A DNA stretch of 64,000 bases from Silicimonas sp963779765 (GCA_963779765.1 CAVZZP010000004.1:372001-436000), one strand, 5' to 3'; counted from the first letter of the stretch, positions 26,286 through 34,876 are shown. Notes: generated by a model from the letters alone, not told the origin. Numbers and translations are program-made.

Positions 26286-27725
26286 TCAGTCGGGCACCGT
26301 GAAGATCTGCCCCGGATAGATCAGGTCCGGGTTGCGGATCCGGTCGGTGTTCGCCTCGAAAACGCGGACATAGAGCGGACCGTCACCGTATTTCTCGCGC
26401 GCGATCCCCCACAGCGTGTTGCCGGGCTGAACCGTGATGAGGGACACGGGCGCAAGGGCGGTGACGGGCCTCTGGTCGAGCGCCCGGATCGCCTCGACGG
26501 ACTCGCGGCGGAACGGCGTCTCGGCCCGCGAGACGACACGGCCCTCGGCATCGATTTCGTCGACACGCAAGGTATAGGTGCCTGTGTCGACCTCGGGCAG
26601 CTCGGTCTGCCACTGGCCACCCTCGCCGATGACCGTTTCGATCACCGGCTTGTTGTCGAGGTAGACGCGAACCGACGTCGTTCCGGTGCTACGACCGGCG
26701 AGCGAGACCTCGCCCTCGGCGTCGTAGCTGATCGAGTTGATCGAGACGTTATCCATGGCCTCGGGTGCGTCGCCCGGGTTCGAGAGTACACGTACGCCGC
26801 TTTCGTCCGCCAGAAGCACGGTGGGCGCACGGGGGGCTACCGCAGCCGTCTCGGTCGCGGGCGCTCCGGGCGCGCCATCCTGCGTCGGGGCCGCCGCCGC
26901 CTCGGGCGCATCGGTTGGGGCTTCCGGCGCGGATCCTTCCGCGAGGTCCGTGGACGCTGCCGGTCTGGGGGCCGAAGCCGTCTGCTCCACACCGGCGATG
27001 TCGGGTGCCGCCGTCCGTTCCGCATCGAGCGAGGCGACCGCTTCGCCGCCATTCGCCGGAGCGGTTGCCGTCCGCGCCTCTGCCACCAGTTCCTCGATCG
27101 GGGCGAGGATGACCGACGCGGGCGCCTCGACCGTCTCGCCGTCTTCCCGGGTTTCGGTCAGGGTCAACACGCGCGGTGCGTCCGACGCACCCAGATCGGC
27201 GAAGATGACGAACCCGCCCGAACCGTCCGCCGTCGCCTCGGCCACCGTCTCGCCGTCCAGCGCGAGATCGACTGTCGCCCCGGGCGTGGCGGTGCCGGCG
27301 ATCACCGTCGAGCCGCCGGGCTCGACGCGCACGATGTCGAAGCTGGCCGCACCGCCGATGTCGGAGGTGGCCTCGCCGAATTCCTCCGTGACCTCTTCCG
27401 TCGCTTCGGCGGGCTCGGTTCCAGTCGTGGCGAGCGCCGCCGTTTCCTCGCCAGCGTCAGGTGTGGCTTCGGCGGCGTCCGTGGCGGACGCAATGTCGAT
27501 GTCGGGCGCATTGCCGGTCGCATCCGCTGACGGCGCGGCACCTGTGGTGGCATCGCCGGAAGCGACGCTGCCCTCAGTGCCGGTCGCAGGCACGGCGGCG
27601 GGCGCCTCGACCGCGGCGCTCCCCTCCTGCACCTCATCGGGAACGGAACTTCTCATCCACCAGGCCAGAAGGATCGCGAGACCCACAAGGGCCACGACGA
27701 CGATGCCTCTCCACATCGGCTTCAC
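26286..27725 (-). CDS. LysM-domain membrane protein with long Ala/Thr/Glu-rich linker
   Basis: 479 residues starting at GTG 27725 (GGGGAG eight bases upstream). A membrane anchor at residues 5-21 (RGIVVVALVGLAILLAWWM) is followed by a very long low-complexity region of Ala, Thr, Pro, Glu and Asp (about 35-330) containing Ig-like or transthyretin-like pieces (AGTATPGATVDLALDGE, GRSTGTTSVRVYLDNKPV), and a C-terminal LysM domain (ITVQPGNTLWGIAREKYGDG, ending PDLIYPGQIFTVPD) for peptidoglycan binding. Likely periplasmic, tethered to the inner membrane. This architecture is widespread in Rhodobacteraceae. Confidence 0.87.
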   Translation of the reverse strand: MKPMWRGIVVVALVGLAILLAWWMRSSVPDEVQEGSAAVEAPAAVPATGTEGSVASGDATTGAAPSADATGNAPDIDIASATDAAEATPDAGEETAALATTGTEPAEATEEVTEEFGEATSDIGGAASFDIVRVEPGGSTVIAGTATPGATVDLALDGETVAEATADGSGGFVIFADLGASDAPRVLTLTETREDGETVEAPASVILAPIEELVAEARTATAPANGGEAVASLDAERTAAPDIAGVEQTASAPRPAASTDLAEGSAPEAPTDAPEAAAAPTQDGAPGAPATETAAVAPRAPTVLLADESGVRVLSNPGDAPEAMDNVSINSISYDAEGEVSLAGRSTGTTSVRVYLDNKPVIETVIGEGGQWQTELPEVDTGTYTLRVDEIDAEGRVVSRAETPFRRESVEAIRALDQRPVTALAPVSLITVQPGNTLWGIAREKYGDGPLYVRVFEANTDRIRNPDLIYPGQIFTVPD

Positions 27726-27828
27726 GCGATCAACTCCCCACTCGGGGCCTTCGGCCCTCGGTTGCGCGCCTGTCCCGGAAGGGCGCTTGAGCGACCTTAT
27801 CAACACCGCTATCAGGGGTCAAAACCCC

Positions 27829-28425
27829 ATGATGAACGGATGGACGATGGACGGCGCACCGTATTCTCTTTGCGTCTATTGCGGCTCGCGCCCCGGCGGG
27901 GACCCGGCCTTTCTTCAGGCTGCGCGCGACCTGGGCAGGGCCATCGGGGCCGAGGGCTGGCGGCTGGTCTATGGCGCGGGCGACGTGGGGCTGATGGGTG
28001 CGGTGGCAGACGCCGCGCATGACGCCGGCGCGCGCACTCTTGGCGTGATCCCGGTACACCTGCTGTCGAGAGAAGCGCCGCGCGGCCTTTCCGGCGACAG
28101 GATCGTGACCGAGACGATGCACGAGCGGAAGAAGGTCATGCTGATGAACGCCGACGCCGTCGCGGTGCTGCCGGGCGGCGCGGGCTCGCTCGACGAGTTC
28201 TTCGAGGTCCTGACCTGGGCGCAACTCGGCCTTCACTCCAAGCCGATCCTGCTTCTCGACGTGAACGGCTTCTGGCGGCCGCTGACCACGCTCCTAGACC
28301 ACATCGTGGCCCAGGGCTTCGCCGCGCCCTCGCTGTTGCGCCTCGTTCAGACGGTGCCGACCGTGCCCGCCGCAGTCGAGGCCCTGCGCTCGGCCCGGTC
28401 GCGGGCGAGCGCCACGCCCGAATAG
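27829..28425 (+). CDS. LOG family (TIGR00730) Rossmann-fold protein
   Basis: 198 residues. YCGSRPG near the N-terminus, GAGDVGLMGAVADAA, and the phosphoribohydrolase signature PGGAGSLDEFFEVLTWAQ (general form PGGxGTxxE; here Ser replaces Thr). LOG proteins cleave nucleoside 5'-monophosphates at the N-glycosidic bond, best known for activating cytokinins; the bacterial substrate here is uncertain. Tandem ATGs at 27829/27832 and another at 27847 are all possible starts. The 3' end overlaps the convergent rarD by 79 bp. Confidence 0.85.
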   Translation: MMNGWTMDGAPYSLCVYCGSRPGGDPAFLQAARDLGRAIGAEGWRLVYGAGDVGLMGAVADAAHDAGARTLGVIPVHLLSREAPRGLSGDRIVTETMHERKKVMLMNADAVAVLPGGAGSLDEFFEVLTWAQLGLHSKPILLLDVNGFWRPLTTLLDHIVAQGFAAPSLLRLVQTVPTVPAAVEALRSARSRASATPE

Positions 28426-29263
28426 ACAGCCAGCGCCGCCCAGATCATCGGGAAGGCCACCGCGTGCCAAACGGTGAAGGGCTCGGCAAAGACGAGGACG
28501 GCGATCAGGAATTGCATCGTGGGGTTCAGATACTGCACGACGCCGAGCGTCGACAGCCGCACCCTCTGCGCGGCGTAGGAAAACAGGATCATCGGCGTCG
28601 CGGTCATCGGACCGCTGAGAAGAAGAAGGACGAAGGTCCCGACGTCAATGATCTCGCCGCCGCCCCGCCAGATCAGCCAGCCGATCACGAAGGGCAGCAC
28701 CATGACTACCTCGGCCGTCACGGAAACCATCGGCCCGACCGTCAGCCGCTTCTTCACCACGCCATAGACGGCGAAGGAAAACGCCAGCAGAAGGCTGATC
28801 CAGGGCGCCACGCCCAGTCCCCACGTCAAAACCGCCACGGCAAGTGCCGCGACCCCGACAGCCGCCCATTGCAGCGCAAGGAGTTCTCGCGGAAGATCAG
28901 CCAGCCGAACAGCACCGAGACGAGCGGCGAGATGTAATAGCCGAGGCTCGACTGCGAAACGTGGCCCGTCTGGACGGCGAAGATGTAGAAGAACCAGTTG
29001 CACGAGATGAAAAGCGCCGCGACGGCGATCCAGCCGACCTGCGTCCGGTCCGTTATCGCAGCACCCAAGGCGGGCAGACGGCCGCGCCGCCAGAGCACGA
29101 CGGCGAAGAATACGAAGGACCAAAGGATCCGATGCGACAGCACGTCCATCGTCGGGACGTGCAACAACAGGCGGTAGAACAGCGGCGCGAAGCCCCAGAT
29201 CGTGCAGGCCGCAACCAGAGCGATGAGGCCGCGCTTGACCTCGGCCGGGTCGCTGTCTTGCAT
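28347..29263 (-). CDS. rarD: RarD-type EamA (DMT) transporter, one-base deletion
   Basis: Ten-helix drug/metabolite transporter superfamily protein. N-terminal half from ATG 29263 (GLIALVAACTIWGFAPLFY, then HRILWSFVFF) reads well until FRENSL, where the frame breaks near 28877; the other frame continues as LQWAAVGVAALAVAVLTWGL to the stop at 28347. Adding one G (TTGCG to TTGGCG) restores ENSLALQWAAV and a 305-residue protein, normal for RarD. Substrate unknown (RarD is linked to chloramphenicol sensitivity in the literature). The last 79 bp overlap the LOG gene on the other strand. Confidence 0.85.
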
Positions 29264-29291
29264 CGGGCCTCCGGGCCTGTCGGAATGGAAA

Positions 29292-29318
29292 CGGCCCGCC
29301 CCGGTCAGGGACGGGCCG
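29292..29318 (-). terminator. Possible terminator for the host-attachment-family gene
   Basis: CGGCCCG / CGGGCCG stem with a further CCC/GGG pairing inside, followed on the minus strand by TTTCC; 18 bp downstream of the stop at 29336. Confidence 0.5.
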
Positions 29319-29335
29319 CGTCAGTCGTGGAAGCC

Positions 29336-29794
29336 TCAGGCGGCGGCGTCAAGCTCCGCCTTCACCAGCTTCTCGATCTCGTCGATGGGGTGATTGGTCA
29401 GCGTCTTGTCGATCTCGGCCACGACCTTGTCCGAGACCTCCTTGTGCATCTTGGCGCGCATCTCGCCCAAGGTGCGGGGCGGCGCGACCAGCACCAGTTT
29501 CGAGAACTCGCCCTTGTGCGCGCTTTTGTAGAGCATTTCGGTCAACTCGTCCGCAAACCGCTCCTTCTCGAGACGGTGAAAGTCCGTCTCGTCGAAAGCG
29601 GACCGCTGGTTGGGACCGCCGTCGTTGAAACGGCCGGGGCGGTCGGTGCTTTGCTCGCGGTCCGGGGGATTGTCCTGATGCTTCTCGCGCCGAACCTCCA
29701 GATAGGGATCCTCGGAGTCGGTGTTGTTCACCAGAAACAGAGCCTTTTCACCGTCGGCGACCAGCACCCAGGTGCCGTGCTCAAGACCGCTCAT
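29336..29794 (-). CDS. Host attachment family protein
   Basis: 152 residues matching the Host_attach/AtsE family: an N-terminal TWVLVADGEKALFLVN strand-loop resembling eRF1/Rossmann-like nucleotide-binding folds, and a C-terminal HKGEFSKLVLVAPPRTLGEM motif followed by a helix. Named for plant attachment mutants in rhizobia; biochemical role not established. ATG at 29794 follows GGAGAG. The upstream small gene overlaps it by 14 bp, so they are probably co-transcribed. Confidence 0.85.
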   Translation of the reverse strand: MSGLEHGTWVLVADGEKALFLVNNTDSEDPYLEVRREKHQDNPPDREQSTDRPGRFNDGGPNQRSAFDETDFHRLEKERFADELTEMLYKSAHKGEFSKLVLVAPPRTLGEMRAKMHKEVSDKVVAEIDKTLTNHPIDEIEKLVKAELDAAA

Positions 29795-30023
29795 CGTTCT
29801 CTCCCGTACCATGGTGACCGCCGAGATCGCCTTCGCCCTCTTCGTCGGACTTGTGGACCCTCGTGCGGACGTCGCCTTCCTTGGCCTGACGCAACTCGTC
29901 GCGCGTGCCGACCTTGCGTTCCAGGTTGCCTTGTCCGCGGCCCTGCTGCGACGGAGTGTCGATATCTTCGACAAATTCGTCCGTTTCGCTCTTGCCGTCC
30001 TTGGACCGTGCTCTGTCTGCCAT
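29781..30023 (-). CDS. Small highly charged hypothetical protein
   Basis: 80-residue hydrophilic protein (DGKSETDEFVEDIDTPSQQG, then GNLERKVGTRDELRQAKEGD) with no membrane segment or signal peptide, likely disordered. GAAGGAG lies properly upstream of ATG 30023. Overlaps the host-attachment-family gene by 14 bp in another frame, implying translational coupling. Function unknown. Confidence 0.7.
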   Translation of the reverse strand: MADRARSKDGKSETDEFVEDIDTPSQQGRGQGNLERKVGTRDELRQAKEGDVRTRVHKSDEEGEGDLGGHHGTGENDERS

Positions 30024-30123
30024 CTGGTTTCTCCTTCGTTGTTAAGGGAGGAACCCGCGCGACACCGCCACAGTTCCGAAATCCGCCGATCTATGTCGCA
30101 GTTTATTGAAGTCGGGCTTCCGA

Positions 30124-30138
30124 GAACATAGTGTGAAC
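30124..30138. promoter_or_regulatory. LexA (SOS) box
   Basis: GAAC-ATAGTGT-GAAC, an exact match to the alphaproteobacterial LexA site (GTTC-N7-GTTC read on the other strand). It ends two bases before the radical SAM start codon, so bound LexA would cover the initiation region. Indicates DNA-damage induction of the downstream repair pair. Confidence 0.8.
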
Positions 30139-30140
30139 AT

Positions 30141-31376
30141 ATGGCCAATCGCACCCTTCAAGACAAGCTCGCGATCCTGTCGGACGCAGCGAAATACGAC
30201 GCCTCCTGCGCCTCGTCCGGGGGCGCGAAACGCGACAGCCGCGACGGCAAGGGCCTGGGGTCGGTCACCGGCTCGGGCATCTGTCACGCCTATGCTCCGG
30301 ACGGACGCTGCATCAGCCTGCTCAAGATCCTGATGACCAACTTCTGCATCTACGACTGCGCCTACTGCGTGAACCGGGTGTCGTCCAACGTCGAGAGGGC
30401 GCGCTTTTCTCCGGAAGAAGTCGTCCACCTCACGCTCGAATTTTACCGCCGCAACTATATCGAAGGGCTGTTCCTGTCCTCCGGCATCATCCGCTCGCCC
30501 GATGACACGATGGCCGACATGGTCCGCATCGCGAAGACCCTGCGGCAAGAGCACAGCTTCCGTGGCTACATCCATCTCAAGACCATCCCCGACGCCGACC
30601 CGAAGCTGGTCGAGGAGGCGGGCCTCTGGGCCGACCGCCTGTCGATCAACGTCGAACTTCCGACCGACACCGCCGTCCGCACCTTCGCGCCCGAGAAGAA
30701 GCCCGAGCAGATCCGGAAGGCGATGGCCGATGTGCGCGTCCTGAAGGAAAGCCGCGACGACCCAAGCTTCACCGGCAAGCGGCCGCCGAAATTCGCGCCC
30801 GCCGGCCAGTCGACCCAGATGATCGTCGGCGCGGATGGTGCAAGCGATGCGACCATCCTCGGATCGGCCACGCGCCTTTACGCCGCCTACAAGCTTAAGC
30901 GGGTCTATTATTCCGCCTTCTCGCCCATCCCCGACGCCTCCTCCGCCCTGCCTCTCATCAAGCCGCCGCTGATGCGCGAGCATCGGCTTTACCAGGCCGA
31001 CTGGCTGCTGCGGTTCTACGATTTCGGCCTTGACGAGCTGACGGCGTCCACCACCGACGGCAACCTGGACCTCGAGGTCGATCCGAAGCTGGCCTGGGCG
31101 ATCCAGAACCGGCACCGCTTTCCCGTCGAAGTGAACCGCGCCGACCGCGAGACGCTTCTCCGCGTGCCGGGCTTCGGCACCAAGACGGTGAAGCGGATTC
31201 TCACCACTCGCCGCCACCGCTCGGTCCGCTATGAGGATCTGACGCGGATGGGGGCCAACCTGCGGCACGCGAAGCCTTTCATCTCGCTTCTCGACTGGAC
31301 CCCGCGCGGCCTTCTCGACCTCGGCGACCTCCGCGCCCGCTTCGCGCCTCCGCCCGAACAGCTCAGCCTGATCTGA
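30141..31376 (+). CDS. Radical SAM protein linked to UdgX (TIGR03916 type)
   Basis: 411 residues. The radical SAM iron-sulfur motif is C-IYD-C-AY-C (CX3CX2C) at about residues 69-76, in the context NFCIYDCAYCVNR. A C-terminal helix-hairpin-helix (VNRADRETLLRVPGFGTKTV, about 333-352) suggests DNA binding. This family is described as a putative DNA modification or repair radical SAM protein, distantly like spore photoproduct lyase, and is nearly always paired with a uracil-DNA-glycosylase-like protein. Reaction unknown. The TGA stop shares one base with the next ATG. A LexA box touches the start; no ordinary Shine-Dalgarno is visible. Confidence 0.92.
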   Translation: MANRTLQDKLAILSDAAKYDASCASSGGAKRDSRDGKGLGSVTGSGICHAYAPDGRCISLLKILMTNFCIYDCAYCVNRVSSNVERARFSPEEVVHLTLEFYRRNYIEGLFLSSGIIRSPDDTMADMVRIAKTLRQEHSFRGYIHLKTIPDADPKLVEEAGLWADRLSINVELPTDTAVRTFAPEKKPEQIRKAMADVRVLKESRDDPSFTGKRPPKFAPAGQSTQMIVGADGASDATILGSATRLYAAYKLKRVYYSAFSPIPDASSALPLIKPPLMREHRLYQADWLLRFYDFGLDELTASTTDGNLDLEVDPKLAWAIQNRHRFPVEVNRADRETLLRVPGFGTKTVKRILTTRRHRSVRYEDLTRMGANLRHAKPFISLLDWTPRGLLDLGDLRARFAPPPEQLSLI

Positions 31377-32800
31377 TGCACGTCGCGCTGCCGGAGATCG
31401 GAACCTTCGAGGCCTGGCGGGACGAGGCGCGCCGGCTTCTGGTCGCAGGCGTGCCGCCCGAGGACATCACGTGGTCGCGCGGCGCGCCCGACGCCGACCT
31501 CTTCGCCGCACCGTCCGTCCTGCCGCAAGCCACGGCCCCCGCGCCCACTGTCCCGAAAGCCTTCGTCGCACTCGCCCGTGACGCGGTCTGGCACTCCGAC
31601 CCCGAACGCTTCGCCCGGCTCTACACGCTTCTCGATGCCGTCGTCCGCGACCGGCGTGTGCTGGACGACCGAGGCGACCCGCGCGTCGACCGGCTGGAAA
31701 AGATGGCCAAGGAAGTCCGGCGCGACAAGCACAAGATGACCGCCTTCGTCCGCTTCCGCGAGATCGGCAACCCCGAAGCCCCGCGCCGCCGCTTCGCCGC
31801 CTGGTTCGAGCCGTCGCATTTCATCGCCGAGCCGACCGCGCCCTTCTTCGCGAAACGCTTCGGAGACATGGACTGGACGATCTTCACCCCGCACCTGACC
31901 GTCCACTTCGAGAACGGCGGGATCGCCTTCGCCCCCGGCGTCGACAAGCCGCCCCTTCCCGACGACGCGACCGAAGACCTCTGGCGCACCTATTTCCGGA
32001 ACATCTTCAATCCGGCGCGATTGATGGTGAAGGCGATGCAGTCCGAGATGCCGAAGAAGTACTGGAAGAACCTTCCCGAGGCCGAGCTGATCCCCGAACT
32101 TGTCTCGACCGCCCGCGTCCGCGCCCGCGAGATGGCCGAAGCCTTGCCGACATTGCCCCCGGTCCGCGCGGGGCGCATCACGGAGCGACTGATGGCCGAT
32201 GTGCCGGACGCCCGCGACGACTATGAAGCCGCCCTCGACGGCTGCCGCCGCTGTCCGCTCTGGCAGGACGCCACGCAGGCGGTTCCCGGCGAAGGCCCGC
32301 GCGATGCGGCCCTGATGATCGTGGGCGAACAGCCCGGCGACCGAGAGGACCTGACCGGCAGGCCCTTCGTCGGTCCCGCGGGCCAGCTTTTCGACAAAGT
32401 CGCCGAAGAGGCCGGCATCGACCGCAAGGCCGCCTTCGTCACCAATGCCGTGAAGCACTTCAAGTTCACGCCGCGCGGCAAGCGACGACTGCACCAGAAC
32501 CCGAACGCCCACGAGATCCAGCAGTGCAAATGGTGGCTCGACATCGAGCGCGAGCTGGTGAAGCCGAAGCTGATCGTCGCCATGGGCGGCACCGCGCTCG
32601 AAAGCCTGACCGGCAGCCGCAAGGGCATCCTCAAGCGCCGCGGCCAGATCGAGCATGCCGAGGACGGCACGCCGATCCTCGTCACCGTCCACCCCAGCTA
32701 CATCCTGCGCATCCCCGACCATCTGCGCGGCGACGAGACCGCGCGCTTCCGCGACGACCTCGAACGCGCCCGCGCCTTCCTTGAACAGAAGGCCGCGTGA
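31376..32800 (+). CDS. udgX: UdgX-family uracil-DNA glycosylase with N-terminal TIGR03915/DUF4130 domain
   Basis: 474 residues. The N-terminal half (about 1-250) matches the DUF4130/TIGR03915 domain found next to the radical SAM protein (LLDAVVRDRR, RRRFAAWFEPSHFIAEPTAP, MDWTIFTPHLTVHF). The C-terminal half is UdgX: CRRCPLW iron-sulfur cysteines, motif A GEQPGDREDLTGRPFVGPAG, the UdgX-specific loop GKRRLHQNP with His373, and HPSYILRIP. In mycobacterial UdgX the equivalent His forms a covalent bond to uracil-bearing DNA. Here the loop reads KRRLH instead of the usual KRRIH. One-base overlap with the radical SAM gene; SOS-regulated operon inferred. Confidence 0.92.
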   Translation: MHVALPEIGTFEAWRDEARRLLVAGVPPEDITWSRGAPDADLFAAPSVLPQATAPAPTVPKAFVALARDAVWHSDPERFARLYTLLDAVVRDRRVLDDRGDPRVDRLEKMAKEVRRDKHKMTAFVRFREIGNPEAPRRRFAAWFEPSHFIAEPTAPFFAKRFGDMDWTIFTPHLTVHFENGGIAFAPGVDKPPLPDDATEDLWRTYFRNIFNPARLMVKAMQSEMPKKYWKNLPEAELIPELVSTARVRAREMAEALPTLPPVRAGRITERLMADVPDARDDYEAALDGCRRCPLWQDATQAVPGEGPRDAALMIVGEQPGDREDLTGRPFVGPAGQLFDKVAEEAGIDRKAAFVTNAVKHFKFTPRGKRRLHQNPNAHEIQQCKWWLDIERELVKPKLIVAMGGTALESLTGSRKGILKRRGQIEHAEDGTPILVTVHPSYILRIPDHLRGDETARFRDDLERARAFLEQKAA

Positions 32801-32830
32801 TCTTCTTCTTGGCGCAAGTACTCCGGGGGT

Positions 32831-32849
32831 CCGGGGGCAGAGCCCCCGG
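32831..32849. repeat. GC-rich hairpin, possible dispersed element
   Basis: CCGGGGGC-AGA-GCCCCCGG, perfect 8-bp stem with three-base loop, 31 bp after udgX. A related hairpin with the complementary loop occurs at 42211-42225. May act as a terminator or mRNA stabiliser. Confidence 0.5.
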
Positions 32850-32879
32850 CGGTCGGCGCTGCGAGACGCCATAAACGAA

Positions 32880-32904
32880 AAGGCCCGCCACAAGGACGGG
32901 CCTT
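32880..32904 (-). terminator. Terminator for sodB
   Basis: AAGGCCCG / CGGGCCTT stem, 9-base loop, followed by TTTTCG on the minus strand, 23 bp past the sodB stop. Confidence 0.7.
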
Positions 32905-32926
32905 CGAGATCACGCCGAAACGCCGC

Positions 32927-33526
32927 TCACATGCGCGAGGCGACATTCTCCCAGTTGACCAGCTTGCCGAGGAAGTTCTCGAGGTAAGCCGGCCGCTTGT
33001 TGCGGAAATCGATGTAGTAGCTGTGCTCCCAAACGTCGCAGCCCAGAAGTGCCGTCTGTCCGAAGCAGACGGGGTTCACGCCGTTCTCGGTCTTCGTCAC
33101 CTTGAGGCTGCCGTCGCCGTCCTTGACGAGCCAGGCCCAGCCTGAGCCGAACTGCCCGGCGCCCGCTTCCGAGAACTTCTTCTTGAAATCGTCGACCGAA
33201 CCGAAGCTGTCCTTCAGGGCGCTTTCGACCTCGGAGGGCATCTTGCTTTCGTCCGGGGTCATCATTTCCCAGAACTGGTTATGGTTCCAGAGCTGGCTGA
33301 TGTTGTTGAAGATGCCCGACTGGGCCACGGCGCCCTTGTCGTAGGTGCCCTTGATGATCTCCTCGAGAGACTTGTTCTCCCACTCGGTGCCCGCGATCAG
33401 CTTGTTGCCGTTATCGACGTAGGCCTTGTGGTGAATGTCGTGGTGATACTCGAGCGTCTCCTTCGACATGCCCTTCGAGGCAAGGGCGTCGTGGGAATAC
33501 GGAAGGTCGGGAAGGTCGAAAGCCAT
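32927..33526 (-). CDS. sodB: Superoxide dismutase, Fe type
   Basis: 199 residues converting superoxide to peroxide and oxygen. Metal ligands are visible in EYHHDIHHKAYVDN (His near residue 27), NHNQFW (His near 80) and DVWEHSYYID (Asp and His near 164/168). The signature DVWEHSYY is exact. The sequence GAGQFGSGWAWLV with Gln after the Ala-Gly pair fits Fe-SOD more than Mn-SOD, though cambialistic enzymes exist. No signal peptide, so cytoplasmic. Monocistronic with its own terminator. Confidence 0.95.
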   Translation of the reverse strand: MAFDLPDLPYSHDALASKGMSKETLEYHHDIHHKAYVDNGNKLIAGTEWENKSLEEIIKGTYDKGAVAQSGIFNNISQLWNHNQFWEMMTPDESKMPSEVESALKDSFGSVDDFKKKFSEAGAGQFGSGWAWLVKDGDGSLKVTKTENGVNPVCFGQTALLGCDVWEHSYYIDFRNKRPAYLENFLGKLVNWENVASRM

Positions 33527-33594
33527 TTGGGGGCCCCTCTCTGTTGCAGTGGTTTGCGCCTTACCTGTGGCGGTTCAGACGTCGGGTCAAGGGC

Positions 33595-34242
33595 TCACGC
33601 CTCGGCGGCCTCCTCGACGGGCTTCTTCACATGAGGAAAATCGCCGGTGGCGATGTAGGCCTCTTCGGCGGGGGTCGATAGCCGCCCGAGTGTCGGATTC
33701 CTGTGGGGATGGCGCCCGAAACGCTCGATTATACCGGTGACGCGTGCGGTCTGACGGCGGAACCCTTCGCCGAAGTCCAACAAAGGCTCCGTAAGACGCG
33801 AGGCGATCCGGTCGGTCAACGGTCCCAGCATCCGCATCCGGTCAAGGTGATCCGGCCCCTCGCAATGGCTGATCGAGATGACGAAGAAGGCCTGCTCCCA
33901 CGGCGCCAGCCCGTCGAACGCGCCATTCGCCACGCCCTCCAGCGCCAGCCGGCACGCCTTGATGTCCTGCCCGAAGGCGCCGGGCGTGTCGCGCCAAAGC
34001 GAGCGCGGGAACTGATCGAGCGCAATCAGAAGCGCCAACCGCCCGCGCGGCGTCTCAGCCCAGTGATCCAACTTGCCCCGCGCCGCGGCTTCTGTCAGCC
34101 CTGAGAAACGCTCGCAGATCACGGCGTCCATCCCGCCCTGCATCCGCTCGTCCCAGAAGCGCCCGTGCGCCTCTGGGTCGCGCCAGTGTCCGTTGTCCGG
34201 AAACCAGAGGTCCAGAACCTCGTCGGATCGGTGGTCCGTCAT
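33595..34242 (-). CDS. DUF924 family protein
   Basis: 215 residues starting at ATG 34242 behind a G-rich ribosome-binding site. All-helical DUF924 family with conserved VLDLWFPDNGHW, ALDQFPRSLWRDTPGAFGQD and WEQAFFVISISHCEG elements; related in fold to TPR proteins. Function unknown. It lies just downstream of soxG (64 bp) on the same strand but codes for nothing obviously linked to sarcosine metabolism. Confidence 0.87.
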   Translation of the reverse strand: MTDHRSDEVLDLWFPDNGHWRDPEAHGRFWDERMQGGMDAVICERFSGLTEAAARGKLDHWAETPRGRLALLIALDQFPRSLWRDTPGAFGQDIKACRLALEGVANGAFDGLAPWEQAFFVISISHCEGPDHLDRMRMLGPLTDRIASRLTEPLLDFGEGFRRQTARVTGIIERFGRHPHRNPTLGRLSTPAEEAYIATGDFPHVKKPVEEAAEA

Positions 34243-34306
34243 CGCGCCGCCCCCCTGCTGCAAGGGTGAGCTTACGTCACCAGCACTCTGCGGGACAAAG
34301 GAAAAC

Positions 34307-34876
34307 TCAGAAGTGACCGACGTCGCTTCCCGGCGCTGCGGCATTGGAGAGCAACGCGAAGACATAGTCGGCGACCGATCGGAAGCAGATCAGCATCGCC
34401 TCGCCGTCGGACGTGAACCAGAAGGCCGCCGCCACCTGCCCCAGCCTCGTGCGCCGCACTTGGCCGGGCGGCAGTGCGGACGCGCGCAGATCGGCGGGCG
34501 ATAGCTTCGCAAGCACCTCGCGCACCAGCGTATCCCTGCCCGTCAGGCGGATGACGATCCGGGCCTGCGAGACGTCGGCCACCAGCGCGTGGCTGCCGTC
34601 GAGCGCGCGGGCAAGCGCCGAGGCCTTGCCCGCCGCCTCATGGGCCGCGCAGAGGATCAGCACCTCGTCCGGCGACATCCAGAGCGTGCCCCCGTCGTCC
34701 GTCCATGTCAGCCCGCCCGCCTGGGGCACGTCCGCCCCGGCCGCGGCGAGCGCGGCGCGCACGCCTTCGTCGGACAGGTCGGCCCGCACCGTCACCATGC
34801 CGACCGGACCCGCATCCTCGACCGTCACCGATCCGGTGAAGCTTCTTCCCCGCAGCGCGGTCACGGCCTCAGACAT
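34307..34876 (-). CDS. soxG: Sarcosine oxidase subunit gamma
   Basis: 189-residue gamma subunit of heterotetrameric sarcosine oxidase. The GcvT-related fold is visible in LWMSPDEVLILC, ALVADVSQARIVIRLTGRDT and LAKLSPADLRASALPPGQV, ending AAFWFTSDGEAMLICFRSVADYVF. The ATG at 34876 overlaps the soxA 3' end by eight bases. Cytoplasmic complex oxidatively demethylates sarcosine to glycine with transfer of the methyl group to tetrahydrofolate. Confidence 0.9.
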   Translation of the reverse strand: MSEAVTALRGRSFTGSVTVEDAGPVGMVTVRADLSDEGVRAALAAAGADVPQAGGLTWTDDGGTLWMSPDEVLILCAAHEAAGKASALARALDGSHALVADVSQARIVIRLTGRDTLVREVLAKLSPADLRASALPPGQVRRTRLGQVAAAFWFTSDGEAMLICFRSVADYVFALLSNAAAPGSDVGHF

